From: Kocuria turfanensis
Lineage (GTDB): Bacteria; Actinomycetota; Actinomycetes; Actinomycetales; Micrococcaceae
Direction: 5' to 3'
Length of the DNA: 64,000 nt
Assembly: GCF_001580365.1 (NCBI RefSeq)
Contig: NZ_CP014481.1
Location: 96,057 to 160,056 of the forward strand
The position numbers and the translations under genes are program-made. The first letter of the stretch is position 1, and each line of letters begins with the position of its first letter. Positions 26,584 to 34,687 of the stretch are shown piece after piece. The notes beneath the pieces were generated by a model, which worked only from the letters and a program-made list of their open reading frames with translations, was not told where the DNA came from and made no database searches.

Positions 26584-26631
26584 CGCCATTTGAAAGCGAC
26601 AGAACACCGCCATATAGAGGCGAAAGCCACA
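26583..26631. repeat. Transposon right terminus
   Basis: CCGCCA at 26583-26588 and 26607-26612, 24 bp apart, ending CCACA at 26631. The outer 25 bp on the minus strand read TGTGGCTTTCGCCTCTATA then TGGCGG, matching the left end at TGTG, CT, TCG and TGGCGG. The flanking CCGGGGT follows at once. Confidence 0.88.
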
Positions 26632-26638
26632 CCGGGGT

Positions 26639-27314
26639 GGTCCTCACCGTGTTCCAGAACCGTCGCTGGGACGCTGACTTCCTCACCCTGCGCAAGCTGG
26701 TCGAGACAGGCGCCCTCGGCCGGGTCCGCACCTTCGAGTCTCGCTTCGAGTGGTGGATGCCGGATGGCTTCGGCTCCTGGAAGGACGAGGCCCCACTTTC
26801 GGAGGCCGGCGGTATCCTCCACGACCTCGGCGCTCACCTTGTCGACCAGGCGCTGCAGCTCTTCGGCCCGGTGCGCGACGTCCACGCCGAGCTCGCCCGC
26901 CACACCCATCCCGAGGCATCCGACGCCGAGCAGGACGCCTTCGTGTCGCTGCTCCACGAGAACGGGGTCCGCTCCCGCCTGTGGATGAACGGTCTCGCCG
27001 CACAGGTCGGCCCCCGCTTCCACGTGCTGGGCTCGGAGGCCGCCTACACGAAGTGGGGTCTGGACGGACAGGAACCGGCCCTGGATGCCGACACCTCCCC
27101 CACCGACCCCGCCTACGGTGAGGAACCCCGGAAGGACTGGGGAGTCCTCGGTAACGACGGAGCCCTCGCTCCGGTGCCGGCCGAGCGCGGGGACTACCCC
27201 GCCTTCTACCGAGAACTCGCCGCGTGCCTACGGGATGGTGGGCCACTGCCCGTGGACCCCGCCGACTCCGTGGCGGCTCTGCGGATCATCGAACAGATTC
27301 ACGGCCTGAACTGA
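26639..27314 (+). pseudogene. Gfo/Idh/MocA-family oxidoreductase, 3' part
   Basis: Continues the gene cut at 15721: VVLTVFQNRRWDADFLTLRK, then the C-terminal catalytic domain with EAGGILHDLGAHLVDQAL (the conserved dehydrogenase block) and PADSVAALRIIEQIH at the end. In frame with the 5' part once the transposon and one CCGGGGT are removed (371 + 676 = 1,047 bases). No start codon of its own is evident. Confidence 0.93.
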
Positions 27315-27367
27315 ATCAGGCCCGTCCCCGGCAACGGATCACACCCCATAGAAAGAGAGCGTGCACC

Positions 27368-28495
27368 TTGTCCGCAATTACTCCCAACCCTCAGCGCGTC
27401 GTCGTTCTCGGCGGCGGCATACTCGGCGTCTCCACCGCCGTCCACCTCCTCCGAGAGGGCGTCACTGTCACCCTCGTGAGCGAGTCCGAGCTCGCCAGCG
27501 GAGCCACCGGCCGCTCCCTGTCCTGGCTCAACTCCGCCGGCGCCCGCACCGATCCCTACCACCGGCTGCGCACCCTGGGGATCGACCGCTACCGAACCCT
27601 CTTCGCCCAAAACCCCGACCAGGACTGGCTGCGCTTCGACGGCGGGCTCTTCTGGGACTCCCCCGGACAGGCCACCGCCACCGAGGAACGGCACCAGCAC
27701 GAGAAATCCCACGGCTACGACTCGCTGCTGCTCAAGCCCGAACAGATCGCTGAGGTCACCCCCAACATTGAGGCAACAGCGGTCGAGGACGTCGCGGTCT
27801 TCAACCCCGGAGAGGGCTGGGTCAGCCTGCCCCACCTGGTCGATCACCTCATGGAAGAATTCGATGCCCGAGGCGGTGAGTTGCTCACCGGGGCCGGCAG
27901 GTCCTCCCTCGAAGTGGTCGACGGGCGTGCCACCGGCGTGCGCACCGCCGACGGCACACTCCACACAGCCGATGCCGTGGTGGTCGCCTGCGGGGCCGCC
28001 ACCCCCTCCGTAGTCGCCGAGCACGGGGTAAAGATCGACAACGGATCCCCCGTGTCCATGCTGGTGGTCACCGAACCCGTGGAGCATGGCGTGCAGGCGG
28101 TGCTGAACACCCCGCGCGCAGCCCTGCGTCCCAACCCCGGCAATACCCTTGCCGCGGACCACGACTGGTATGAGGCGAGCATCGTCGAACACGAGGATGG
28201 TTCGTTCACGATCCCCGATGAGGTCGTCCAGGAGCTGCTCGACGAGGCCTCCGCCCTGGTCGCCGGCACCCCGCACCTCACCGCGAACAACTGGAAGATC
28301 GGTTACAAGCCCATCCCCGGAGATGGCGAGCCAGTGTTCGGAGAACTCGAGCGAATTCCGGGATGCTTCGTGGCCTTCACCCATTCCGGAGCCACCCTCG
28401 GGCTGATCGGCGGGGAACTGCTCGCCGGTGAAGTGGCAACAGGAGAGAAGCACCCGCTGCTGGAGACCTTCCGACCCGAACGCTTCGAGCGGTAA
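27368..28495 (+). CDS. FAD-dependent amino-acid oxidase/dehydrogenase, DadA-like
   Basis: 375 aa from a TTG at 27368; an AAAGAGAG stretch upstream is a weak ribosome site and no better start exists. The FAD-binding motif is VVVLGGGILGVSTAVHLLRE and the DAO fold continues with GATGRSLSWLNSAG and the C-terminal CFVAFTHSGATLGLIGGELL. It oxidises the C-N bond of an amino acid or secondary amine. It follows the transporter and Gfo/Idh/MocA gene in the same operon, so together they could import and cleave an unusual amino-acid derivative; that substrate is unknown. Confidence 0.85.
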   Translation: MSAITPNPQRVVVLGGGILGVSTAVHLLREGVTVTLVSESELASGATGRSLSWLNSAGARTDPYHRLRTLGIDRYRTLFAQNPDQDWLRFDGGLFWDSPGQATATEERHQHEKSHGYDSLLLKPEQIAEVTPNIEATAVEDVAVFNPGEGWVSLPHLVDHLMEEFDARGGELLTGAGRSSLEVVDGRATGVRTADGTLHTADAVVVACGAATPSVVAEHGVKIDNGSPVSMLVVTEPVEHGVQAVLNTPRAALRPNPGNTLAADHDWYEASIVEHEDGSFTIPDEVVQELLDEASALVAGTPHLTANNWKIGYKPIPGDGEPVFGELERIPGCFVAFTHSGATLGLIGGELLAGEVATGEKHPLLETFRPERFER

Positions 28496-28823
28496 CACCG
28501 AAGCAGGACATCACGACGCTGGTCGAACCAGCTCTTTGGACCCATCACAGCTCCCAGCTCGCCCGCCCGAAGAATAGGGCTAGCTACTGCACCGACTGCA
28601 AGGGCTAAAGCCCCTCAGACAATTGGCGGCAGGAACAGGGCAGGCCCCGGCGCATGATGCGCCGGGGCCTGCCCTGTTCCTATCCATCTACCAGAAGAGG
28701 CAGCCGGCTGGAGTGCTGGCGCAGTAGCGGATCAAAGGATAGATTCGAGCGACTGCTGACAGCCCCGCTGTCGGCGCCGGCGAGCATATTTTGGGCCAGC
28801 CGACGATGCCCGCGCAGGAACCC
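28496..28823. other. Intergenic region with the operon terminator
   Basis: No gene seen. It holds the long hairpin at 28632-28680 and, just after the convergent hypothetical gene, the phrase GCAGGAACCCTTAGTGC, which resembles a sequence near 9095. Confidence 0.5.
28632..28680. terminator. Long bidirectional hairpin
   Basis: A near-perfect inverted repeat about 24 bp per arm: GGAACAGGGCAGGCCCCGG... mirrored by ...CCGGGGCCTGCCCTGTTCC. It lies between the convergent DadA-like gene and the minus-strand hypothetical gene, so it can terminate both. Confidence 0.75.
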
Positions 28824-29183
28824 TTAGTGCTCCACCGGACAAGCGGCGGGTGGGTCCTCGTCGGTGAACGTGAACATGACGGTCATCACCGGCCCCAAGG
28901 GGTCCTCGGGGTCCGTGGGCACCAGGGCCGCCCGCAGCCGGGCCGGCAGGTCGAGGATCGGTTCCTCCCACGGGATGAACCCTTCCCGGGTGCCATGGAC
29001 GTAGGTGCCGACACGGATCTTGCCCTGTCCATGAAGCCCCACGATGTAGTCGATGGCGTTTTCCTCGGTGGCGGGCAGGCCGTAGGTGGTGGCATCGTCG
29101 ATCACGTTGGCGACCATCACCCAGTCGATCTCGTTGCGCTCCCGCAGCAGACGCTCAAGCCCTGCATAGTCCGGGCTGCCCAT
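28824..29183 (-). CDS. Hypothetical protein, DWVMVANV family, 119 aa
   Basis: I do not recognise a named domain. The ATG at 29183 has AAGGAAG upstream. The protein is acidic and soluble with IDWVMVANVIDDATTYGLPA, AIDYIVGLHGQGKIRVGTYV and LRAALVPTDPEDPLGPVM. A clear paralogue (about 60 percent identical) lies at 50270-50602 in the same orientation, so this is a family with two copies in the window. Confidence 0.75.
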   Translation of the reverse strand: MGSPDYAGLERLLRERNEIDWVMVANVIDDATTYGLPATEENAIDYIVGLHGQGKIRVGTYVHGTREGFIPWEEPILDLPARLRAALVPTDPEDPLGPVMTVMFTFTDEDPPAACPVEH

Positions 29184-29316
29184 CGCGCTTCCTTTCTCCA
29201 GCGTGCCCGTGGTCCCTGTCCCTGAGGTCGCGGGGCCAGGCCTGTCGCCCCACCGCGACGACACGACGCCAGCGGTCGCCGGTACGATCACCGGGCTCCC
29301 AAGCGCTGTCAGAGGC

Positions 29317-29799
29317 TCACGGGATCCGGACCTCGCAGGTCTGACCGGTTGGTGTCCCGTCCAGGGTGAACTGGAGTCGAAGGATCCCGGCCGCTTCCGG
29401 GTGCTGGGGCACAAACTCCCAGGTCGCCTCCCATTCGGTGCCGTCCCCGGCCGCCTGCCCAGCGATCAGTCGGTACTCGGTGCCGGCCTCATCCGTAAGC
29501 ACCACCCCGACCCGGTCCAGAACGGAGAACCCCGGCATGAGCGGCACCGGCTCCTTCCCCCGCCTTCCGCCATCCTCCCGCTGGGCCCAGGCCAGGCGGG
29601 CGGCCTGGAACTGCCCATCCCGGCGCATGGTCTCGGCGCCGCGCACCGCGGCGAGACTGATCCGCACACCGTGGACATCCGGTGGCTCCTGCGCGTGGGC
29701 AGACAGCTCGGCGGCGAGATCGATGCCAGCGAAACGCACATCGATCCCGTCGCTGGTGGCGATCACCAGATCGGCAGGAGCAGACACGATGGATCCCAT
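29317..29799 (-). CDS. Hypothetical protein, 160 aa
   Basis: Not recognised. A soluble, probably beta-rich protein starting MGSIVSAPADLVIATSDGID, with VLDRVGVVLTDEAGTEYRLI and WEFVPQHPEAAGILRLQFTL near the end. No signal peptide or membrane segment. The C-terminal strands resemble an immunoglobulin-like or lipocalin-like sheet, but that is only an impression. Confidence 0.6.
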   Translation of the reverse strand: MGSIVSAPADLVIATSDGIDVRFAGIDLAAELSAHAQEPPDVHGVRISLAAVRGAETMRRDGQFQAARLAWAQREDGGRRGKEPVPLMPGFSVLDRVGVVLTDEAGTEYRLIAGQAAGDGTEWEATWEFVPQHPEAAGILRLQFTLDGTPTGQTCEVRIP

Positions 29800-30551
29800 G
29801 CCACCACCGTAGAGACATCAACAGGTCTCAGGCTCTCACGCCACGCGCCCTCGCTCTGCACGGGTCAGCCGAATTTGAGAATCACCGCAAGCGACCACCG
29901 GACACTGCCCCGCACCCGGGCACGAACCCCAATCGCAACTTTGTTCTCGTGAGCCACTGGCCGGTAAGTCCGCCATATGTAAAGCAACGAGTGAGAGCTC
30001 GCCTGCGTCCGTGCCGTCGCCGGTCCGATCAGGAGTTGTCCGGACGGTCCTGAGGCACCGATCGCATCCCGGATACAGGGTGCAGCTCGCCTGAAGGAAT
30101 CCCGGGCACGGAACCGCCAACATAGTGACAAGCATGCTTTCTATCAGTAAGCTTCATACTTACGCTGGCCGCAGTGGTCGGCGTACGGGGTGATCGCACA
30201 GTCGGGTACGACGGTGCCGGCACCCCGGGAGCCTGCCGTTACTCCGCGGTGAGGTCCTCGCCTCCGCGCCGCCAGCCATGACGGCGCGGAGGCGTTCCCC
30301 GGCACGTATCAACCGTGTGAGGGCAACTTCAAAGACCGTCTCCTAGATCGGCCGCGGCTGTGAGGAGCTGCGCGGATCACCCCTCGCCACACGAAGGTTC
30401 CGTTCTCGGTGAAGCCATTGATCAGTAGGCTGATTATCAGTACGCTAAAGGACAGCAGTCGAATGCACCTGTCCGCCCCCTCGGCGGGCACCGTCTGCGC
30501 CGGGCTTCCGCCCGTGAGTTCGTGCCACGCGAATTACCCAAAGGAGATTTC
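29800..30551. other. Gene-free stretch with repeat copy D and AT-rich motifs
   Basis: No gene supported in 750 bp. It contains dispersed repeat D (29961-29985). Two AT-rich islands stand out from the GC-rich background: TATCAGTAAGCTTCATACTT at about 30136, and ATCAGTAGGCTGAT (an inverted repeat) followed by TATCAGTACGCTAA at about 30418-30446, roughly 105 bp upstream of the stress gene. The latter may be its promoter region. Confidence 0.4.
29961..29985. repeat. Dispersed repeat, copy D
   Basis: CCGGTAAGTCCGCCATATGT then AAAGC, the most diverged member of the repeat group at 5898, 9136 and 10316. Confidence 0.45.
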
Positions 30552-31379
30552 ATGGCCACCTACGACGTCAACGCCCTTCTCTCCGCCACCGCCTACGGGT
30601 CGGACGGCGACAAGATCGGCAAGGTCGAGCAGGTCTTCCTGGACGACAACACCGAAGAGGTCACCTTCGTGACCGTCAACACCGGTCTGTTCGGCACCAA
30701 GGAGAGCTTCGTCCCCGCCGACGGCGCCCAGCAGGACGGCGACCGCCTCGTCCTTCCCTACACCAAGGACGTCGTCAAGGACGCCCCGAACGTGGACGCG
30801 GACCAGCACCTCTCCCCGGCCGAGGAGGAGGAGATCTACCGCTACTACAAGATGAACTACTCCGGCACCGGCGGCCGCGACGACCGACACGCCACGGAAA
30901 CCGATCGTAACGCCGCTCCGGCGGCCGGAACCGCCGGGTACACCCGCAATGACCAGTACACCGACGAGACCGCGGACCGTCACGACACCGCCGCTCGCGC
31001 CGATCTCGACGACAACGAGGTCATCCGTCACGAGGAGCGCCTGCACGTCGGCAAGGAGCGTCAGGAGACCGGCCGCGCCCGTCTGCGCAAGTACGTCGTG
31101 ACCGAGCACGAGACCGTTGACGTCCCCGTCCAGCGCGAGGAGGTCCGGGTCGAGCGCATTCCCCTCGACGGCACCGAGGTCACCGGCGGCACCATCGGTG
31201 AGGACACCGTGGAGGTCACCCTCCACGAGGAGCGTGCCGTGGTGGCCAAGGAGACCGTGGGCGTCGAGAAGATCGAGCTCGAAAAGGACACCGTCCGCGA
31301 CACCGAGCGCGTCGACGCCGAGGTCCGCAAGGAGCAGGTCGAGATCGAGACCGACACCGATCGTCGCGACCGCATCTGA
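30552..31379 (+). CDS. PRC-barrel and DUF2382 (YsnF/AvaK) stress protein
   Basis: 275 aa from the ATG at 30552 with AAGGAG eight bases upstream. Residues about 1-100 are a PRC-barrel (ATAYGSDGDKIGKVEQVFLD, FVTVNTGLFGTKESFVPADG). A charged linker follows. Residues about 160-275 are the DUF2382 domain (RHEERLHVGKERQETGRARL, VPVQREEVRVERIPLDG), ending in a run of acidic/basic heptads. Such proteins are linked to general stress or desiccation. A strong terminator follows at 31397. Confidence 0.9.
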   Translation: MATYDVNALLSATAYGSDGDKIGKVEQVFLDDNTEEVTFVTVNTGLFGTKESFVPADGAQQDGDRLVLPYTKDVVKDAPNVDADQHLSPAEEEEIYRYYKMNYSGTGGRDDRHATETDRNAAPAAGTAGYTRNDQYTDETADRHDTAARADLDDNEVIRHEERLHVGKERQETGRARLRKYVVTEHETVDVPVQREEVRVERIPLDGTEVTGGTIGEDTVEVTLHEERAVVAKETVGVEKIELEKDTVRDTERVDAEVRKEQVEIETDTDRRDRI

Positions 31380-31396
31380 TCGCACCCGATCGACTC

Positions 31397-31432
31397 CGGG
31401 GCCCCCGTCACCGTGCCGGTGATGGGGGCCCC
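31397..31432 (+). terminator. Terminator after the PRC/DUF2382 gene
   Basis: GGGGCCCCCGTCACC pairs with GGTGATGGGGGCCCC around a four- to five-base loop, 18 bases past the stop codon. Confidence 0.75.
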
Positions 31433-31534
31433 GTCGTCGTACCGGGTACAGCTAGCAGCGGCACCTCGATCGGGGCCCTGTCTGGCAGAATCTGGTCGGC
31501 CGCACAGACGCCGTCTGACGTTGAGCGCGGGCGC

Positions 31535-32278
31535 TCAGGACGTGCTCTGCGGACGGTCGTTCAGCAGCCCGGGAACGACTGTGGAGGTCCGCAACCACCC
31601 GGCCAAGTCACGATCAATGATCCCGGCAAGCTTGAGACAGGCCTGATGGGCGTCCTGCACCTCGAGCCTGATGCGCTGACCAGGCAGTGGGAAACCGTTG
31701 ACGAACGGCTCGTGGTGAGCCGCCCGGTTACGGGCAGCATGGACCACGGTGACTTTCTCCAACGTCCACGAGCGGGTGAACTGGGCTCCCTCGGCCCGGG
31801 CCATGAGCCGGCCCCCGGGAAAGGCCCGGTGCAGGCAGTGCACCCACAACGCTTCGTGGTCGGCGCGGAACCGCTGCGGGGCCCGGCCCACATACCCGCC
31901 GGGCTCGAGGAGGCCCTTCCAGAAACCGAGCATCAGCCGGGCCACCAGATGGCCCGGTGTTTGACTCCCCGATGGCAGGGCCGCCCACGCCTGGGCAAGG
32001 CTCTGCCGCGTCGGCCCGTCAAAGCCCACGTCGACCTCGAACCATCGGGGGCCGTAGGCGGCCGTGAGCTGATCGTTGAGCGCGTTGCGCAAAGCGACTT
32101 CTACGATGGCGACATCAGCCAACAGGGCCGCAGCAACATCACGATCCCAGATGTAGAGCTGCGTGGCGAGACCGACTTCATGGCCGGCGGCGTGCAGATA
32201 GCTGCCCATCCGCAACGGGGTGATCGCCCGTTGCAGAGCACGTTGATGCGCCCCGTTGCTCCACCCCGGTGCTGCCAT
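31535..32278 (-). CDS. Abi-family (abortive infection) HEPN protein, copy 1
   Basis: 247 aa from the ATG at 32278. The HEPN ribonuclease-type motif RX4H is Arg183-His188 in ARNRAAHHEP, and the helix VAIVEVALRNALNDQLTAAY earlier is typical of Abi-like proteins. Members of this group are implicated in phage defence by cutting RNA. Upstream on the opposite strand lies a stem/T-tract RNA candidate (32311-32369) that resembles the one beside the second Abi gene at 56326. Function is inferred from the motif and family. Confidence 0.78.
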   Translation of the reverse strand: MAAPGWSNGAHQRALQRAITPLRMGSYLHAAGHEVGLATQLYIWDRDVAAALLADVAIVEVALRNALNDQLTAAYGPRWFEVDVGFDGPTRQSLAQAWAALPSGSQTPGHLVARLMLGFWKGLLEPGGYVGRAPQRFRADHEALWVHCLHRAFPGGRLMARAEGAQFTRSWTLEKVTVVHAARNRAAHHEPFVNGFPLPGQRIRLEVQDAHQACLKLAGIIDRDLAGWLRTSTVVPGLLNDRPQSTS

Positions 32279-32300
32279 AGATGTCCGGTCCTGTCTTCGC

Positions 32301-32370
32301 TACACTAGGTTGCGTAGTCCCCGGATCCGCCTCTCTGGACATGAGCCATGATGCGGCCGGGGTATTTTTC
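32301..32370 (+). ncRNA. Candidate small RNA beside Abi gene 1 (divergent)
   Basis: A -10-like TACACT at 32301-32306 is followed after eight bases by TAGTCCCC. The arm CCCCGG-AT-CCGC (32319-32330) pairs with GCGG-CCGGGG (32353-32362), then TATTTTTC. The transcript would be about 55-60 nt and end as an intrinsic terminator. Order and spacing match the candidate at 56248-56299, including CGCCTCTC in the loop and ATGCG before the second arm. It is transcribed away from the Abi gene. Confidence 0.55.
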
Positions 32371-32427
32371 TGCCCTCACCCTACTGGCCCCGTGACCGCA
32401 CCGAGAGCGGGGTAGAGACAGGCCGGT

Positions 32428-33080
32428 GGCGATCGAGCCGGGCATCGTGAAGAAGCGGCAGCGTGGCAGACATGGTACTCTCGCTGTCCACCCACGGGCT
32501 CGCACACGGTGACACCAGTGCGCGCCTGGCCGAGGTCTAGGGTACGGAGGTGTCGAAGACGACGATCTCCACGATCACGAACATGGTCCTCAGGTGCATG
32601 ACCGAGTGACAGAACCGCGCCCTGGACCCGGCGCTCCTCGTGGATTGCATCCACCTCAAGGTGCGCGACAGACAAGTCGCGAACCGGCCGATCTTTATCG
32701 CCCTGGCCGCGACCGTGGACGGCAACCGCGACATCCTGGAGCTGTGGGGCGGCGCCGGCGGAAAGGGCGCAAAGTACTGGCTTGCAGGTCCTGACCGAAA
32801 TCAAGAGCCGCGGGGTCGAGGACGTGCTCATGCTCGCCTGCGACGGCCTCAAGGGTCTGCCCGATTCCGTGGCCAGCGTGTGGCCGACCACGATCGTGCG
32901 AACATGCGCGATCCACCTGGTGGTGGCGAGTTTCCGCTACCCCCGCACGGCAGGACTGGGACGCGATCTCTCAGGCCGCGACCGTGGACGAGACCACAGA
33001 GGGGACTGCAAGAAGAACGGTGGGGCGGGCCGGATCCAAAGAAGACGTCTGTGTCAGTGTCTACGGCTGAGATGACAGGC
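32428..33080 (+). pseudogene. Decayed IS256-family transposase
   Basis: Fragments of a second IS256 lineage in different frames with stop codons: AIEPGIVKKRQR, EVSKTTISTITNMVLRCMTE (preceded and followed by stops), VDCIHLKVRDRQVANRPIFI, then in another frame VLTEIKSRGVEDVLMLACDG and VWPTTIVRTCAIHLVVASFR. At least one frameshift at about 32770 and two in-frame stops. It is dead. Confidence 0.85.
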
Positions 33081-33367
33081 ACGATGATCCCTCCGGTCAC
33101 AGGATCACGCACCAAAGATTTCGTCCTTCCGCGCAACACCGAAGCCCACCGCCACCTCAACTTGGGCGAGATGGCCCTCCAACAGGTGGCCAGGGTGCCA
33201 GGGCCGGACCAGCATCCACGTCGAGGCCTGGACCCCGGATATCTGAAGGCACCGGTGGGGTCGGTGCGATAGGAAGTGTGCTGGCGTTCTCGGTGGTGCC
33301 TGACATATCCTGGTCTCCGGTCAAGCAGCGGGCCACGACCCCTTTTCGCGTATCGAAAGCTGCTGCC

Positions 33368-33724
33368 ATGGACCACAAGATTTCTGTGACCGTCCACGTC
33401 GATCTCGACGGACGCAACGTCCGGATCGTTGTCACCGGATGTCTCACCGAGTTCAGTCAGCGGGCCCTGCACCCGCTGATCCGCCGGGCCCGCACCCTGA
33501 CCCCCACCGTTGAGGTCACGGTCGATCTCACCCGAGTACGCCATCTGGAGCCCCTCGGTCTGGACCTGCTGCGCCAGGCCGTGGATCAGGACGGGGCCGG
33601 GGGAACACGGTCACCGGTGCACTTGGTAGTGGCCCAGCCCAGCCGTTCCCGACCGGTGCCCCCGCTGGGCGCACGCCCCGCCGCGCGCCCGGGCACCGGT
33701 GCTGGTGGGAGGATCGCGGCATGA
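33368..33724 (+). CDS. STAS-like domain protein
   Basis: 118 aa from the ATG at 33368. The first 85 residues fit a STAS (anti-sigma-factor antagonist-like) fold: VTVHVDLDGRNVRIVVTGCL, a helix, then VEVTVDLTRVRHLEPLGLDL. The Pro/Arg-rich tail after residue 90 is low-complexity. The usual phosphorylatable Ser/Thr after the DL motif is not obvious. Its stop overlaps the next start (ATGA), so a co-operon with 33721 onward. Confidence 0.65.
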   Translation: MDHKISVTVHVDLDGRNVRIVVTGCLTEFSQRALHPLIRRARTLTPTVEVTVDLTRVRHLEPLGLDLLRQAVDQDGAGGTRSPVHLVVAQPSRSRPVPPLGARPAARPGTGAGGRIAA

Positions 33725-34023
33725 GCATGTCCACCCACGTGCTCATCGACGACCCGGCTGCCGCAGTTCCTCTGAGTCCGTCGACGCCTCCGGGTCGGCC
33801 CCGTACCTGTCTGGGACCGGATGAGCCTTTCCCCGGTGCACTGGCCGAGCTGCCGCTGACCCAGGTGCAGGTGTTGCACAGCCGGATTTGCTGCCAACTC
33901 GATGAGGACTACCGCACCGATCCCTCCGGGCCGCACCCGGTGACCCTGGATCGACACCACGAGCTGGTCGAAGAGCTGGCGATCCGCACGCGTGTGGCAG
34001 CCGAGCACGGGGCGCACCGGTGA
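33721..34023 (+). CDS. Hypothetical protein, 100 aa
   Basis: Not recognised. Pro/Ser-rich first 40 residues, then ALAELPLTQVQVLHSRICCQ and LDRHHELVEELAIRTRVAAE, likely helices. Coupled at both ends by four-base overlaps to the STAS-like and Asp23-like genes. Confidence 0.55.
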   Translation: MSMSTHVLIDDPAAAVPLSPSTPPGRPRTCLGPDEPFPGALAELPLTQVQVLHSRICCQLDEDYRTDPSGPHPVTLDRHHELVEELAIRTRVAAEHGAHR

Positions 34024-34682
34024 ACCGGTGCGGTGTCCGAACCAGTCCCCTGCAACCAAGCCGGATCATCCGGGGTGCTCAGGGGGTCCTCGCCGGCCGC
34101 ACCGGGGGGCACCTGGGGCAATCGAGACTGGCCCCGACCGTGTCCTGTGCGCCCACGGTCCCGGCGACCACCGTGCGGGCCCCGCAGCGTGGGTGTCCTG
34201 CCCGGCTCTCTCCCCCGCGAACTGGGCAGGAAGAACCACGGGCCGGGACGCTCTTGACACCCCCGGTTCCCGAGCCCGGCACGGTGGCGAGGGTGGTCGC
34301 CCAGTCGGTAGCCGCCACCCCGGGGGTGCTGCAGCTGATCCCCACCGTGCTCACCAGGGTCCTGGCCATGATGTGCGCCTGGACGGAAGCGGTCCACCGG
34401 ATACGGCACCGCCGACCCGGGGGCATCGGGGCGTGCACCGGGGTGTGCGTGCACGTTCGAGGGGCACAAGTGCAGGTGGCGGTGGATCTGTCTTTGGATC
34501 CGGCTACTGTCCCGACAGATCAGAAGCTGCAGGCGGCGGTGGCCATCACGGCCGCGGTGGAGTGCTGCGTCCAGGAGACCCTCACCGGGCTGGGGTGCAG
34601 TTCCGCCGGTGTGGATATCACCGTCCACGCTCTGCACCAGTCCACCCGCCGGCAACGAAACCTTCGATCGAACCGGAAGTGA
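34020..34682 (+). CDS. Asp23/Gls24-like stress protein
   Basis: Up to 220 aa from the GTG at 34020, which overlaps the previous stop (GTGA). The last 130 residues follow the Asp23 pattern: ARVVAQSVAATPGVLQLIPT, HVRGAQVQVAVDLSLDPATV and VECCVQETLTGLGCSSAGVD. The first 85 residues are basic, Pro/Arg-rich and unlike the family, so the real start may lie downstream near codon 85. Asp23-like proteins act at the cell envelope under alkaline or general stress. Confidence 0.6.
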   Translation: MNRCGVRTSPLQPSRIIRGAQGVLAGRTGGHLGQSRLAPTVSCAPTVPATTVRAPQRGCPARLSPPRTGQEEPRAGTLLTPPVPEPGTVARVVAQSVAATPGVLQLIPTVLTRVLAMMCAWTEAVHRIRHRRPGGIGACTGVCVHVRGAQVQVAVDLSLDPATVPTDQKLQAAVAITAAVECCVQETLTGLGCSSAGVDITVHALHQSTRRQRNLRSNRK

Positions 34683-34687
34683 GGCCC

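Larger units (their letters stand above)
15722..26631 (-). mobile_element. Tn402/Tn552-like transposon carrying mercury and cadmium genes
   Basis: 10,910 bp bounded by 25-bp terminal repeats that start TGTG and end TGGCGG (15722-15746 and, inverted, 26607-26631), each with a second TGGCGG exactly 24 bp further in. A perfect 7-bp repeat CCGGGGT flanks the element (15715-15721 and 26632-26638). Removing the element plus one repeat restores the interrupted oxidoreductase frame, which proves the boundaries. Contents: merR-like gene, flavin reductase, merA, tniB, tniA, tniR, a third matching terminus at 25450-25474, then cmtR and cadD. An IS256 carrying an IS110 is inserted between tniA and tniR. 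Confidence 0.93.

Noticed and set aside
15722..26631. CRISPR-associated or Tn7-like targeting module in the transposon
   Set aside because: TniA/TniB are present but there is no TniQ, Cas gene or repeat array; the third gene is a serine resolvase, so it is an ordinary Tn402/Tn552-type element.
30029..30223. Small minus-strand frame starting MKLTDRKHA, similar to the start of the PepSY lipoprotein (MKHTDKN)
   Set aside because: Similarity covers only seven codons, the rest has no hydrophobic signal or domain, so probably chance.
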